A DNA stretch of 64,000 bases from Flavobacterium aquidurense (GTDB taxonomy: Bacteria; Bacteroidota; Bacteroidia; Flavobacteriales; Flavobacteriaceae): assembly GCA_900107365.1 (NCBI GenBank), contig FNPS01000005.1, positions 310,001 to 374,000 on the forward strand, written 5' to 3'. The position numbers and the translations under genes were made by a program. Each line of letters begins with the position of its first letter. Positions within the stretch are counted from its first letter, which is position 1. Below are positions 26,413 to 34,238 of the stretch, in pieces. The notes beneath the pieces were generated by a model, which was not told the origin of the DNA, ran no database searches, and was given only the letters and a program-made list of their open reading frames with translations.

Positions 26413-26480
26413 ATTTTTGCCACAAATTAATAGATAACAGTGATTTAAGATCCTTAAAATCTATGTAATTTGCGAAACTA
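26411..26480. repeat. Class B element between mgtE and proC
   Basis: TTTTTGCCACAAATTA and the facing TAATTTGCGAAA words, with AAGATCCTTAAAATCTATG between, follow the class B vocabulary of the 2930-3290 array. The pairing is imperfect. Confidence 0.6.
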
Positions 26481-26512
26481 AATTATGCTATTAACCAGCC
26501 AATACATAAGCA

Positions 26513-27289
26513 ATGAAAGTACATATAATTGGAGGAGGGAATCTTGGGGTTTCTATTGCCTTGGGAATTGCCAAATTCTCAAAAAACAATCAGGTTACCG
26601 TAACGAGAAGAAACACAGCCAGTATTCAATATTTATCTGAATACGGAATCACGGTTTCTAACGATAATAAACACAACATTCAGGAAGCTGATGTAGTGAT
26701 TTTAACTATTAAACCGTATCAGGTTGATACTGTTTTTGCTGAAATCTTACCGATAATAAAAGGGAAAACGATTGCTTCTGCAGTGAGCGGTTTGTCTTTG
26801 GATATGCTTCAGTCAAAAACAAACAACGAATATCCTGTTGTGCGTATCATGCCGAATATTGCAGCGCAGTTTGGAGAATCGGCAACTTGTATTTCTTTTC
26901 CTGAAACAGATCGTGAAGAAGCGATGCCAATTGTAGATTTGTTCCAAGATTTGGGAACTGCTCCGGTTATCGATGAAAAATTAATGGATGCAGCAACAGT
27001 TCTTGGAGCATGCGGAACGGCCTATGCCTTAAGATATATACGCGCCTCGATGCAGGCCGGAATCGAAATTGGTTTTGATTCACAGACAGCTTTAGCAATT
27101 GCAGCACAAACAGTAAAAGGAGCAGCAAAAATGTTATTAGAGGAAAAAGTACATCCGGAACAATTAATTGACCGTGTAACGACGCCTCAGGGTTGTACAA
27201 TTGTCGGTTTGAATGAAATGGAACATAATGGGTTTAGTTCTTCTTTGATAAAAGGGATTAAGACTTCTTTGAAACAAATCAAAGGTTAG
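26513..27289 (+). CDS. proC: Pyrroline-5-carboxylate reductase
   Basis: 258 aa. The enzyme performs the last step of proline synthesis, reducing P5C with NAD(P)H. The N-terminal Rossmann motif is IGGGNLGVSIA. The substrate and dimer region is intact: VRIMPNIAAQFGES, the GACGTAYALRYI loop and the C-terminal VTTPQGCTIVGLNEME, the family's V-T-x-P-x-G-x-T-I block. It is slightly shorter than the E. coli enzyme but complete. The class B spacer separates it from mgtE, and a strong inverted repeat follows. Confidence 0.93.
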   Translation: MKVHIIGGGNLGVSIALGIAKFSKNNQVTVTRRNTASIQYLSEYGITVSNDNKHNIQEADVVILTIKPYQVDTVFAEILPIIKGKTIASAVSGLSLDMLQSKTNNEYPVVRIMPNIAAQFGESATCISFPETDREEAMPIVDLFQDLGTAPVIDEKLMDAATVLGACGTAYALRYIRASMQAGIEIGFDSQTALAIAAQTVKGAAKMLLEEKVHPEQLIDRVTTPQGCTIVGLNEMEHNGFSSSLIKGIKTSLKQIKG

Positions 27290-27299
27290 ATTTTTAAAG

Positions 27300-27360
27300 A
27301 AATTCCAATATAGAAAATTCCAAATTCCAATGCTTAGGCTTGGGATTTGGAATTTTTGTT
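27300..27360. repeat. Class H repeat and convergent hairpin, left of the cytochrome gene
   Basis: Bases 27300-27330 recur inverted at 27827-27857 with 29 of 31 matches (AAATTCCAATATAG opening). Locally AAATTCCAAATTCCAA (27315-27330) also pairs with 27340-27355 at 15 of 16 positions, followed by a T-run. It may thus double as a terminator for proC. Confidence 0.85.
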
Positions 27361-27423
27361 TTTTAAAGATGAGTAGTGTTCCTTGGGAATGACAATATTG
27401 CGAATAGTAGGTTTTTCCAGGTT

Positions 27424-27825
27424 TTACTTGCTCTTACAATATTCTATTAAATTGGCTATTTCTTTTTTATTCAATGTTCTAGAGAATGCCAATCTATGAT
27501 AATCGATTCCCCATTCTTCAACTTTTGTACTATCAATTTTGTGCTTATTTTTAGCTAGCCATTTTATAAATACCAAAGAATCAGTTTCAGCAAGTGCCGG
27601 TCCAGTTGATCTCGCATTTTTTTTATGACAAGCTGCACAGTTAGAATTAAAAATTTCTTTTCCTTTTGTTTCCTTTTCAGTAAAATTTGGTGTCCCACAC
27701 CAAGGAACTGGAATTGCACATCCAGGACTCTCAGGAACATATATTTTTATTTGATATAAAATTACTCCAACAAGCAGAATAATTAATGTCATTGAAATTA
27801 TAAGTATCTGTTTGATTTTATTCAT
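27424..27825 (-). CDS. Membrane-anchored c-type cytochrome
   Basis: 133 aa. Residues 5-25 form an N-terminal membrane anchor and a periplasmic single-heme domain follows. The heme motif CAACH lies at 63-67, in SNCAACHKK, with TGPALAE after it. No Met occurs after residue 12, so the usual distal Met ligand of class I cytochromes is absent; His110 in IDYHRLAF stands near the expected place. Two further Cys (36, 43) lie before the heme and Cys130 near the end. The role in electron transfer is probable, the partner unknown. The gene is flanked by a 31-base inverted repeat. Confidence 0.85.
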   Translation of the reverse strand: MNKIKQILIISMTLIILLVGVILYQIKIYVPESPGCAIPVPWCGTPNFTEKETKGKEIFNSNCAACHKKNARSTGPALAETDSLVFIKWLAKNKHKIDSTKVEEWGIDYHRLAFSRTLNKKEIANLIEYCKSK

Positions 27826-27826
27826 T

Positions 27827-27857
27827 TTGGAATTTGGAATTTCTTATATTGGAATTT
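27827..27857. repeat. Class H repeat, right of the cytochrome gene
   Basis: The inverted partner of 27300-27330 (29 of 31), beginning TTGGAATTTGGAATTT. It abuts the cytochrome ATG (27825) and reaches to just before the stop of the ABM-like gene (27861). A third, partial copy (TTGGAATTTGGATTTTC) lies at 28195-28211. Confidence 0.85.
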
Positions 27858-27860
27858 TAA

Positions 27861-28160
27861 TCAGCTAAAAACCTCAAAATGCTCCACGGTCTCTTCAAAT
27901 TCCAAAAGAAAAGCATCATCTTCCGGATAGTATTTTGCTTTTTCAAAATCTTGACCGGCAAAGTTTTTAATGACTTCGAGATTCTCCCAATACGTAATCA
28001 AAGTAAAATGACCTTCGTTGTTTTTGATGTTTCTTAAAAAAGATAATTTTATAAAACCAACTGTTTTTGAATAATCGGGAATAGCAGTTTTCTGTAGAAA
28101 CTCGGTGTAAACTTCATAGTCCTCTACTCTTGTTTTTCCGTGCCAGATTCTTGCGATCAT
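27861..28160 (-). CDS. ABM-like dimeric alpha/beta-barrel protein
   Basis: 99 aa. The opening MIARIWHGKTRVEDYEVYTEFL and the later FTLITYWENLEVIKNFAG segment fit the antibiotic biosynthesis monooxygenase / dimeric alpha-beta barrel fold. Its members include small oxygenases and heme-handling enzymes. No catalytic residue is diagnostic, so the reaction is unknown. The gene lies between two copies of the class H repeat (27827-27857 and 28195-28211). It may be transcribed with the cytochrome gene 36 bases downstream, but the repeat separates them. Confidence 0.7.
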   Translation of the reverse strand: MIARIWHGKTRVEDYEVYTEFLQKTAIPDYSKTVGFIKLSFLRNIKNNEGHFTLITYWENLEVIKNFAGQDFEKAKYYPEDDAFLLEFEETVEHFEVFS

Positions 28161-28194
28161 AATAATAAGTTTTAAAGTTAGTTATCATGTGATG

Positions 28195-28211
28195 TTGGAA
28201 TTTGGATTTTC
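28195..28211. repeat. Class H repeat, partial copy
   Basis: TTGGAATTTGGATTTTC repeats the first part of 27827-27857 in the same orientation, one mismatch in the first 16 bases. It lies between the ABM-like gene and nhaA. Confidence 0.65.
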
Positions 28212-28215
28212 TTTT

Positions 28216-29352
28216 TTAGATTTTTTTCAATACATATTTCAAATAAACAAACCCAAAAATTCCGGAAAGTACAGAAGCAATCAAAATAGCAATTTTAGAA
28301 AAAACAATGGTTTCCGGATCTTTGAAAGCCAAAATGGTAATGAAAATCGACATTGTAAAACCAATTCCGCCTAACATTCCGGCACCTAAAATATGTGTCC
28401 ATTTTAATCTCTTTGGAAGAGCACAAAGGCCGGCGGTTACTCCCAAAAAAGAAAAAAGTAGAATTCCTAAAGGCTTTCCAACAGTTAAGCCTAAAATAAT
28501 TCCGAAAGTATTGGGGTGATCAAGACCCTGATGCCAATCAGAATCTATTGCAATACAAGTATTGGCAACTGCAAACAATGGCAAAATAAAGAAAGCAACG
28601 GGTTTGTGTAAAAAGTGTTGTAATTTATAGGAAACTGATTTTTCTCCACCATCTCCAAATGGAATCACAAATGCAAGAATAACACCTGTAATGGTCGCAT
28701 GAACACCAGAATTCAGCATAAAATACCACATAAAAACACCGCCAATTAAATACGGAATAATATTGTTGACTTTTTTTCTGTTTAAAATAAATAAGAAACC
28801 CCAAATGGCTAGTGCAATTCCAAGATTTAGAAATGAAATTGAAGTGGTGTAAAAAATAGCAATAACAATTATAGCGCCCAAATCATCAATAACCGCAAGT
28901 GCAGTTAAAAATACTTTTAAGGAAGGCGGAACTTTATTTCCCAACAATGACAAAATTCCAATCGCAAAAGCAATGTCTGTTGCCATCGGAATTCCAGCTC
29001 CGTTTTGGGTTGCAGTTCCAAAATTCAAGGCTAAAAATATTCCTGCAGGAACTAACATTCCTCCTAAGGCTGCCATTAAAGGCAAAGAAGCATTTTTTAT
29101 ACTCGATAATTCTCCGTGATAAATTTCGCGTTCTAATTCCAAACCAATTAACAAAAAGAAAATCGTCATCAATCCGTCATTGATCCAATGCGTGATAGAA
29201 TGCCCGCCTAAATCTGTCTCCCAAAAAGCGATATAATTGGTCTGAAAAGAAGAATTCGCCAGATAAAGAGATAGCAATGTCACAAAAAGCAGTAAAAGAC
29301 CGCCTGATTTTTCGTTTTCAAAAAATGATTTAAAAGTCTTTGTCAATTTCAT
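28216..29352 (-). CDS. nhaA: Na+/H+ antiporter NhaA
   Basis: 378 aa, close to the E. coli 388, with about twelve helices. The start FFENEKSGGLLLLFVTLLSLYLANS is typical. The functional segment MATDIAFAIGILSLLG is intact and is followed by LKVFLTALAVIDDLGAIIVIAIFYT, containing the two adjacent aspartates that bind Na+ and protons. NhaA exchanges two H+ for one Na+ and helps in salt and alkaline tolerance. The gene appears to be transcribed alone. Confidence 0.96.
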   Translation of the reverse strand: MKLTKTFKSFFENEKSGGLLLLFVTLLSLYLANSSFQTNYIAFWETDLGGHSITHWINDGLMTIFFLLIGLELEREIYHGELSSIKNASLPLMAALGGMLVPAGIFLALNFGTATQNGAGIPMATDIAFAIGILSLLGNKVPPSLKVFLTALAVIDDLGAIIVIAIFYTTSISFLNLGIALAIWGFLFILNRKKVNNIIPYLIGGVFMWYFMLNSGVHATITGVILAFVIPFGDGGEKSVSYKLQHFLHKPVAFFILPLFAVANTCIAIDSDWHQGLDHPNTFGIILGLTVGKPLGILLFSFLGVTAGLCALPKRLKWTHILGAGMLGGIGFTMSIFITILAFKDPETIVFSKIAILIASVLSGIFGFVYLKYVLKKI

Positions 29353-29450
29353 GTGAGAGAATTTTTGCTGATTGAAGCTGAATCATGTAGAATTCTCAGC
29401 GGAGTTATTTTCAAAGTTAAAAAAAAATATAGGCAATAAAAAATTATCAG

Positions 29451-29476
29451 AAAACTTGAAACCTGAAACTTGAAAC
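29451..29476. repeat. Class I word repeat
   Basis: AAAACTTGAAACCTGAAACT... repeats the 8-base word TTGAAACC/T three times. It is the reverse complement of words at 2892-2927, so the two loci share one vocabulary. Confidence 0.5.
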
Positions 29477-29507
29477 TTTCCAGTATTTAGGAATAAATAA
29501 TAAGCTG

Positions 29508-29515
29508 TATTTTTG
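29508..29515 (+). promoter_or_regulatory. Promoter -7 element of the 2-hydroxyacid dehydrogenase gene
   Basis: TATTTTTG matches TAnnTTTG, 19 bases before the ATG at 29535. Confidence 0.55.
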
Positions 29516-29534
29516 TGCTTATTAAATCAATTTT

Positions 29535-30479
29535 ATGAGCATAAAAATTCTACATATCGACAGCAATAATCCAATCCTTTGGCAACAACTTGAAGATGCC
29601 GGATTTGAAAACCACGCCGATTTTAAATCTTCGAAGGAAGAAATTGAAGCTAAAATTCACGATTATAACGGAATCGTAATCAGAAGCCGTTTTAAAATCG
29701 ATAAAACTTTTTTGGATAAGGCTACCAATTTACAGTTTATTGCCAGAGTTGGCGCAGGCTTAGAAAGTATCGATTGTGATTATGCCGAGACAAAAGCAAT
29801 ACACTTAATTGCGGCTCCAGAAGGTAATCGCAACGCTGTTGCAGAACATTCTCTTGGTGTAATTTTATCCCTTTTTAATAATTTGAATCAGGCTAACGCC
29901 GAGATAAGAGCGGGGCACTGGAATCGTGAAAGTAATCGCGGTCATGAACTGGATGGAAAAACAGTTGGGATTATCGGTTATGGAAACATGGGAAAAGCTT
30001 TCGCTAAAAAACTTCGTGGCTTTGATGTTGATGTTTTATTTCATGATATTTTAGAAAATGTTGGCGATGAAAATGCCAAACAAGTTTCATTAGTCGAATT
30101 GCAAAAAAGAACGGATGTTTTGAGTTTACATCTTCCATGGACGCCAGAAACAGACAAAATGGTAAATGGGGACTTTATAAACGCATTTGCGAAGCCATTT
30201 TGGATTATTAATACTTCGCGTGGTAAAAATATCGTTACGGCAGATTTAGTTGAAGCTATGAAGTCTAAAAAGATTCTGGGGGCAGGTCTTGATGTTTTGG
30301 AGTATGAGAAGTTATCTTTTGAAACACTTTTTCAGGATAAAAATACCCCGGAAGCTTTTCAATATTTACTACAAGCCAAAAATGTTTTGTTAACGCCGCA
30401 TATTGCAGGCTGGACTTTTGAAAGTCATGAAAGATTGGCGCAGGTTATTGTAGACAAAATCAAGGCAGTTTATGCTTAA
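29535..30479 (+). CDS. D-isomer-specific 2-hydroxyacid dehydrogenase
   Basis: 314 aa. The NAD domain has VGIIGYGNMGKAFAKKL with the GxGxxG pattern. The catalytic Arg lies in INTSRGKNIV, a Glu in GLDVLEYEK, and the catalytic His in LLTPHIAGWT. The N-terminal VIRSRFKIDK and FIARVGAGLESIDC blocks resemble phosphoglycerate dehydrogenase (SerA), but there is no ACT regulatory domain and the protein is shorter than SerA. Serine-pathway activity is possible, not proven. It is monocistronic with its own -7 promoter. Confidence 0.88.
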   Translation: MSIKILHIDSNNPILWQQLEDAGFENHADFKSSKEEIEAKIHDYNGIVIRSRFKIDKTFLDKATNLQFIARVGAGLESIDCDYAETKAIHLIAAPEGNRNAVAEHSLGVILSLFNNLNQANAEIRAGHWNRESNRGHELDGKTVGIIGYGNMGKAFAKKLRGFDVDVLFHDILENVGDENAKQVSLVELQKRTDVLSLHLPWTPETDKMVNGDFINAFAKPFWIINTSRGKNIVTADLVEAMKSKKILGAGLDVLEYEKLSFETLFQDKNTPEAFQYLLQAKNVLLTPHIAGWTFESHERLAQVIVDKIKAVYA

Positions 30480-30650
30480 TAATGCAATATAGCTAAGACT
30501 TAAAGAGTTGTGTTTTTTCTCTAAAATCAATTTAGTTTTTTATAACAAGTCTTTTCTTTAAAAGTAACATTCGGAATTAGTTTTTAAGATTATTTTTTTC
30601 TAATATTGTTCGGAAAATTTTTAACAAAATTTTTAGACAGGAGCAGCCGA

Positions 30651-30673
30651 AAATCCTAAATAGAGTAGGATTT
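30651..30673 (+). promoter_or_regulatory. Leader hairpin upstream of the DUF805/TM2 cluster
   Basis: AAATCCTA (30651-30658) pairs exactly with TAGGATTT (30666-30673) around seven bases, followed after a short spacer by seven T before the ATG at 30698. It could be an attenuator-like leader structure or chance; the T-run is separated from the stem by ten bases. Confidence 0.35.
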
Positions 30674-30697
30674 AACTAACTAATTTTTTTATTAATT

Positions 30698-31123
30698 ATG
30701 ATTGAATGGTATAAAAAGGCAGTTTTTGAGAACTATGCTGACTTCACTGGAAGAGCCAGAAGAAGTGAATACTGGTATTTTCGTTTAGCCACAACAGTTA
30801 TTTTTTTATTGTTTATAATTTTGGGTGTAGTAGTATATGCTACTACTTCTAATGGCCCTTTGGCTGTCGGTTTAGCTTGCGGATTACTTGTTCTTTATTC
30901 GCTGCTTACTCTTATTCCTTCTTTATCGGTTTCAGTACGAAGAATGCATGATATTGGTAAAAGTGGCTGGACTATTCTTGTTTCTATGATTCCACTAGTT
31001 GGTCCTATCTGGATACTAGTTTTATTATTCACTGAGGGAGATTCTGGCGAAAACTATTATGGAGCAGATCCAAAAAGTGAAGTGGAAGAAATAAATGAAA
31101 TTGGAAATGTTGAATTACAATAA
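30698..31123 (+). CDS. DUF805 membrane protein (copy 1)
   Basis: 141 aa. DUF805 signature: MIEWYKKAVFENYADFTGRARRSEYW at the start and SVRRMHDIGKSGWTILVSMIPLVGPIWILVLL later. Three to four membrane helices are predicted, then an acidic tail (DPKSEVEEINEIGN). The family is widespread and uncharacterised. A paralog lies three genes downstream (31830-32240), with about the same first 35 residues. The gene heads the cluster DUF805-TM2-TM2-DUF805, with 34 bases to the next start. Confidence 0.9.
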   Translation: MIEWYKKAVFENYADFTGRARRSEYWYFRLATTVIFLLFIILGVVVYATTSNGPLAVGLACGLLVLYSLLTLIPSLSVSVRRMHDIGKSGWTILVSMIPLVGPIWILVLLFTEGDSGENYYGADPKSEVEEINEIGNVELQ

Positions 31124-31157
31124 TTAAGCAAAATTATAATAATCAAAATAGATAATA

Positions 31158-31439
31158 ATGGAAAATACAAAACCAGAAGCTTGGAATACTCCATCAACTC
31201 CAAGGCAAGAGAATAAAAAAGTTGTAGCAGGTATTCTTGCTATTTTACTAGGAGGATTAGGGATTCATAAATTTATATTGGGATATACACAGGAAGGAAT
31301 TATTCAATTAGTTATTGGTATCGTTTCTTGTGGAGCAATTAGCGGATTAATTGGTTTGATAGAAGGAATTATTTACCTGACAAAAACCGACGAAGAGTTT
31401 TACCAGACATACCAAGTTGGTAAAAAAGGCTGGTTCTAA
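31158..31439 (+). CDS. TM2-domain protein (copy 1)
   Basis: 93 aa. After a short polar N-terminus comes a TM2 domain: NKKVVAGILAILLGGLGIHKFILGY, a turn, then a second membrane helix and LIEGIIYLTKTDEEFYQTY. TM2 proteins are small two-helix membrane proteins of unknown bacterial function. It shares most of its sequence with the next gene, including the tail TDEEFYxTYQVGxKxWF, so the two arose by duplication. It is inside the DUF805/TM2 cluster. Confidence 0.9.
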   Translation: MENTKPEAWNTPSTPRQENKKVVAGILAILLGGLGIHKFILGYTQEGIIQLVIGIVSCGAISGLIGLIEGIIYLTKTDEEFYQTYQVGKKGWF

Positions 31440-31522
31440 AAAATAGTAATAATCTCATTTTCAACAGTGAATGCGATTTTCTTTTTAATAATAATTGATT
31501 TCAAATCTAAAAATTAAAGAAT

Positions 31523-31786
31523 ATGGAAAATACACAAGCAGAGTTTGGAGCTCCCAAACAAGAAAACAAAAAGGTTGTAGCTGGAATTTTCGCAATCTTA
31601 CTTGGCGTTTTAGGGGTTCATAAATTTTATTTAGGATATACTAAAGAAGGTGTTATTCAGCTGATTTTAGGGCTTCTTTGCGGAATTGGCGGACTTATTG
31701 GTCTTATAGAAGGCATAATTTACCTGACAAAAACGGATGAAGAGTTCTATGAGACTTATCAGGTTGGAAGAAAGCCCTGGTTTTAA
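31523..31786 (+). CDS. TM2-domain protein (copy 2)
   Basis: 87 aa, paralog of the preceding gene: KQENKKVVAGIFAILLGVLG, HKFYLGYTKEG, then GGLIGLIEGIIYLTKTDEEF. It differs mainly in lacking a few residues at the inter-helix turn (VSCGAISG versus LCGIGG). Both keep the HKFxLGY motif of TM2 domains. It is followed after 43 bases by the second DUF805 gene. The function of the whole cluster is unknown; conserved small membrane proteins in one unit suggest a joint complex. Confidence 0.9.
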   Translation: MENTQAEFGAPKQENKKVVAGIFAILLGVLGVHKFYLGYTKEGVIQLILGLLCGIGGLIGLIEGIIYLTKTDEEFYETYQVGRKPWF

Positions 31787-31829
31787 TATTTAAATACTTT
31801 TAATTAAAAATAGCTTACAATAAAAAATT

Positions 31830-32240
31830 ATGATTGAATGGTACAAAAAGGTAGTTTTTGAAAACTATGCTAATTTTAGCGGCAGAGCCAGAAGAAGCGA
31901 ATATTGGTTTTATACGTTAGCGACAATAATAATTTCGATTCTTTTAATGATAGTTGATGTTTTTCTAGGTCTTACTATTGGAAGAGGTGAATTAGGAATA
32001 TGTCGTGGTGTATATTCTTTATTAGTTTTTATACCTGGATTGGCTGTCTTAGTGAGACGTTTACATGATGTTGGTAAAAGTGGCTGGTTTTTCTTTATTG
32101 TATTTATACCACTAGCAGGAATCATTTGGCTTTTAGTTCTGTTATGTACAGAAGGGGAGTCAGGAACAAATCCATGGGGAGTTGATCCAAAAGATGACTT
32201 TGATGAAATTAGCGAAATTGGCAATGAACAGCCTTATTAG
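31830..32240 (+). CDS. DUF805 membrane protein (copy 2)
   Basis: 136 aa, paralog of the cluster's first gene: MIEWYKKVVFENYANFSGRA and RRLHDVGKSGWFFFIVFIPLAG match it closely, while the membrane helices between diverge. The acidic tail (DPKDDFDEISEIGNE) is also shared. The gene closes the cluster, and a bidirectional terminator follows 14 bases later. Biological role unknown. Confidence 0.9.
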   Translation: MIEWYKKVVFENYANFSGRARRSEYWFYTLATIIISILLMIVDVFLGLTIGRGELGICRGVYSLLVFIPGLAVLVRRLHDVGKSGWFFFIVFIPLAGIIWLLVLLCTEGESGTNPWGVDPKDDFDEISEIGNEQPY

Positions 32241-32254
32241 TTGTAAATAAAAAA

Positions 32255-32299
32255 GTATAAAAAAACCCGTTAGTAATTTTTACTAACGGGTTTTTCTTT
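32255..32299. terminator. Bidirectional terminator between the DUF805 cluster and olsF
   Basis: AAAAACCCGTTAGTAA (32261-32276) and its exact complement (32280-32295) form a hairpin with U-runs on either strand. Confidence 0.9.
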
Positions 32300-32315
32300 T
32301 TATATAGTTTGCAGT

Positions 32316-34118
32316 TTAATCTTCTTTCTCAGATAATTTGCGCTCTAATTCTATTTGAAATTCTTCAATAACGGGTTTCATGGTACTCTCCGGAATATCA
32401 GCAATCCTGATGTACATTAAACCGTCAATTGCATTGTTGAATAAAGGATCGACGTTGAAAGCTACAACACGTGCATTTTGCTTAATATATTTCTTAATTA
32501 AAACAGGTAAACGTAAATTTCCTGGTTCTAATTCGTCAATGATTTTATCAAATTTATTTAAGTCTGATTCGGCTTCATCAAAAATAAAGTCTTTATCAGC
32601 ATCTTTCAATTTTACTTTATACGCTTTCTTTGGGTGAATATACTGCGCAATATAAGGATCGTAATAATTCGATTTCATAAACTCAATCATCAATGATTTA
32701 GAGAAATCAGAAAATTGATTACTGATACTTACACCACCTAACAAGTATTTGTGTTCAGGATGACGCAATGTAGTATGAATAATCCCTTTCCACAATAAGA
32801 ATAAAGGCATTGGTTTTTGCTGGTATTCTTTTACGATAAATGCACGACCCATTTCGATCGATTTGTGCATCATATCATGCAATTCTGGTTCAAATCTAAA
32901 AAGGTCATTCAGATAAAAACCTTCAATTCCGTATTTCGGGTAAATTTCAGATCCCAATCCCATACGGTAGGCACCAGCGATTTGTTTGGTTTCATCATCC
33001 CATAAAAACATATGGTGATAATATTGGTCAAATTTATCTAAGTCGATCGATTCGTTAGTTCCTTCTCCCACTTCGCGGAAGGTGATCTCACGCAAACGGC
33101 CAATTTCATGTAAAATATTTGGGATAGATTTCGCTCTTGCAAAAAATACTTCGTAGTTTTTACTTTGTAGTAAGCGACAATCACTATTTCTTAAAGCATC
33201 AACTTCAGCAATCATTTTTGATCCGCTAGCCGGTGTAACGATCTTTTTAGGTGCTTTTGGTATCTTTAAACTTGCAGTATCAATTAATTTACTGTCCTTT
33301 TCAAAAGGATTCGCAAGCATATAGGTTTTCTTTCTTAAGAATTCTGAATACTCTTCAAATGATTGAAGTTCATTTTGTTCGTTTACCGAGATCGGTTTAC
33401 CAATACGAACTTTAATGACACGATCTTTTTGAGTTAACAATTCAGACGGCAATTTTGCAGTACGCAAAGTATCGTCGATTTTAGAAAGCCAGTAGAATAA
33501 TTTGCTGTTTTTAGCATGAAAATAAATGGGTACAACCGGAACTTTTGCTTTTCTGATTAACTTCAAAGCGCCTTCTTCCCAAGGTTTGTCAACTACTAAT
33601 TTTCCATCTTTATAAGTGGAAACTTCCCCGGCAGGAAAAATCCCTAACGGTTTTCCATCGCTTAAATGACGCAAAGTTTCTTTAATTCCCACCACGCTCG
33701 ATTTGGCATCCTTATGATTTTCAAAAGGATTAACCGGCATGATATATTTTTTAAGCGGAACAATTCGGTGTAATAAAAAGTTGGCGATGATTTTGAAATT
33801 TGGTTCTCTTTCCAACATTAATTTCAAAAGCAAAATACCATCAATCCCTCCAAGCGGATGATTTGAGATGGTAATATAGGCACCGTCTTTAGGTAAACGT
33901 TTCAAATCTTCTTCAGGAATTTCGAATTTAATCTCCATCTCATCCAAAATACCGTTCAAAAACGCAACATCCTCTAAGTGTTTATTGTGATCGTAAATTT
34001 TATTAAGGGTAGAGATCTTAAGAACCTTCATAAGAATCCAGCCAGAAAAAGTACCGAAAACCCCGTACTTATCAACATTTATTGCCTTTGCAACTTCTTT
34101 CGCGGTAACTAAACCCAT
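32316..34118 (-). CDS. olsF: Bifunctional ornithine-lipid acyltransferase
   Basis: 600 aa with two acyltransferase halves. The N-terminal half has the glycerolphosphate-type motif NHPLGGID (86-93) and FPAGEVS, matching an O-acyltransferase. The C-terminal half (from about 310, with RLREITFREVGEGTNESIDLDKFDQYY and GAYRMGLGSEI) is an N-acyl-amino-acid, GNAT-like domain. This order is that of OlsF, characterised in Serratia and F. johnsoniae, which makes the phosphorus-free ornithine lipids alone. A TATCTTTG -7 element lies 30 bases upstream. Related Bacteroides enzymes make glycine lipids, so that product is also possible. Confidence 0.85.
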   Translation of the reverse strand: MGLVTAKEVAKAINVDKYGVFGTFSGWILMKVLKISTLNKIYDHNKHLEDVAFLNGILDEMEIKFEIPEEDLKRLPKDGAYITISNHPLGGIDGILLLKLMLEREPNFKIIANFLLHRIVPLKKYIMPVNPFENHKDAKSSVVGIKETLRHLSDGKPLGIFPAGEVSTYKDGKLVVDKPWEEGALKLIRKAKVPVVPIYFHAKNSKLFYWLSKIDDTLRTAKLPSELLTQKDRVIKVRIGKPISVNEQNELQSFEEYSEFLRKKTYMLANPFEKDSKLIDTASLKIPKAPKKIVTPASGSKMIAEVDALRNSDCRLLQSKNYEVFFARAKSIPNILHEIGRLREITFREVGEGTNESIDLDKFDQYYHHMFLWDDETKQIAGAYRMGLGSEIYPKYGIEGFYLNDLFRFEPELHDMMHKSIEMGRAFIVKEYQQKPMPLFLLWKGIIHTTLRHPEHKYLLGGVSISNQFSDFSKSLMIEFMKSNYYDPYIAQYIHPKKAYKVKLKDADKDFIFDEAESDLNKFDKIIDELEPGNLRLPVLIKKYIKQNARVVAFNVDPLFNNAIDGLMYIRIADIPESTMKPVIEEFQIELERKLSEKED

Positions 34119-34148
34119 GTACTATTTTTAATTTATTAGAGCAGCGAA

Positions 34149-34156
34149 CAAAGATA
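34149..34156 (-). promoter_or_regulatory. olsF promoter -7 element
   Basis: TATCTTTG on the minus strand, an exact TAnnTTTG match, 30 bases before the ATG at 34118. Confidence 0.6.
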
Positions 34157-34208
34157 ACAAAAAACTCTACTTTTCGTTGATTCAAACGCAAACTTTCCAC
34201 TTTTTTAT

Positions 34209-34216
34209 TACATTTG
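34209..34216 (+). promoter_or_regulatory. xth promoter -7 element
   Basis: TACATTTG matches TAnnTTTG, 22 bases before the ATG at 34239. Confidence 0.55.
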
Positions 34217-34238
34217 GAATCCTAAAAAAAATACACTG

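Noticed and set aside
27300-27857. An insertion sequence around the cytochrome gene
   Set aside because: No transposase frame lies between the inverted repeats and I see no flanking target duplication; the repeat words also occur elsewhere without a gene.
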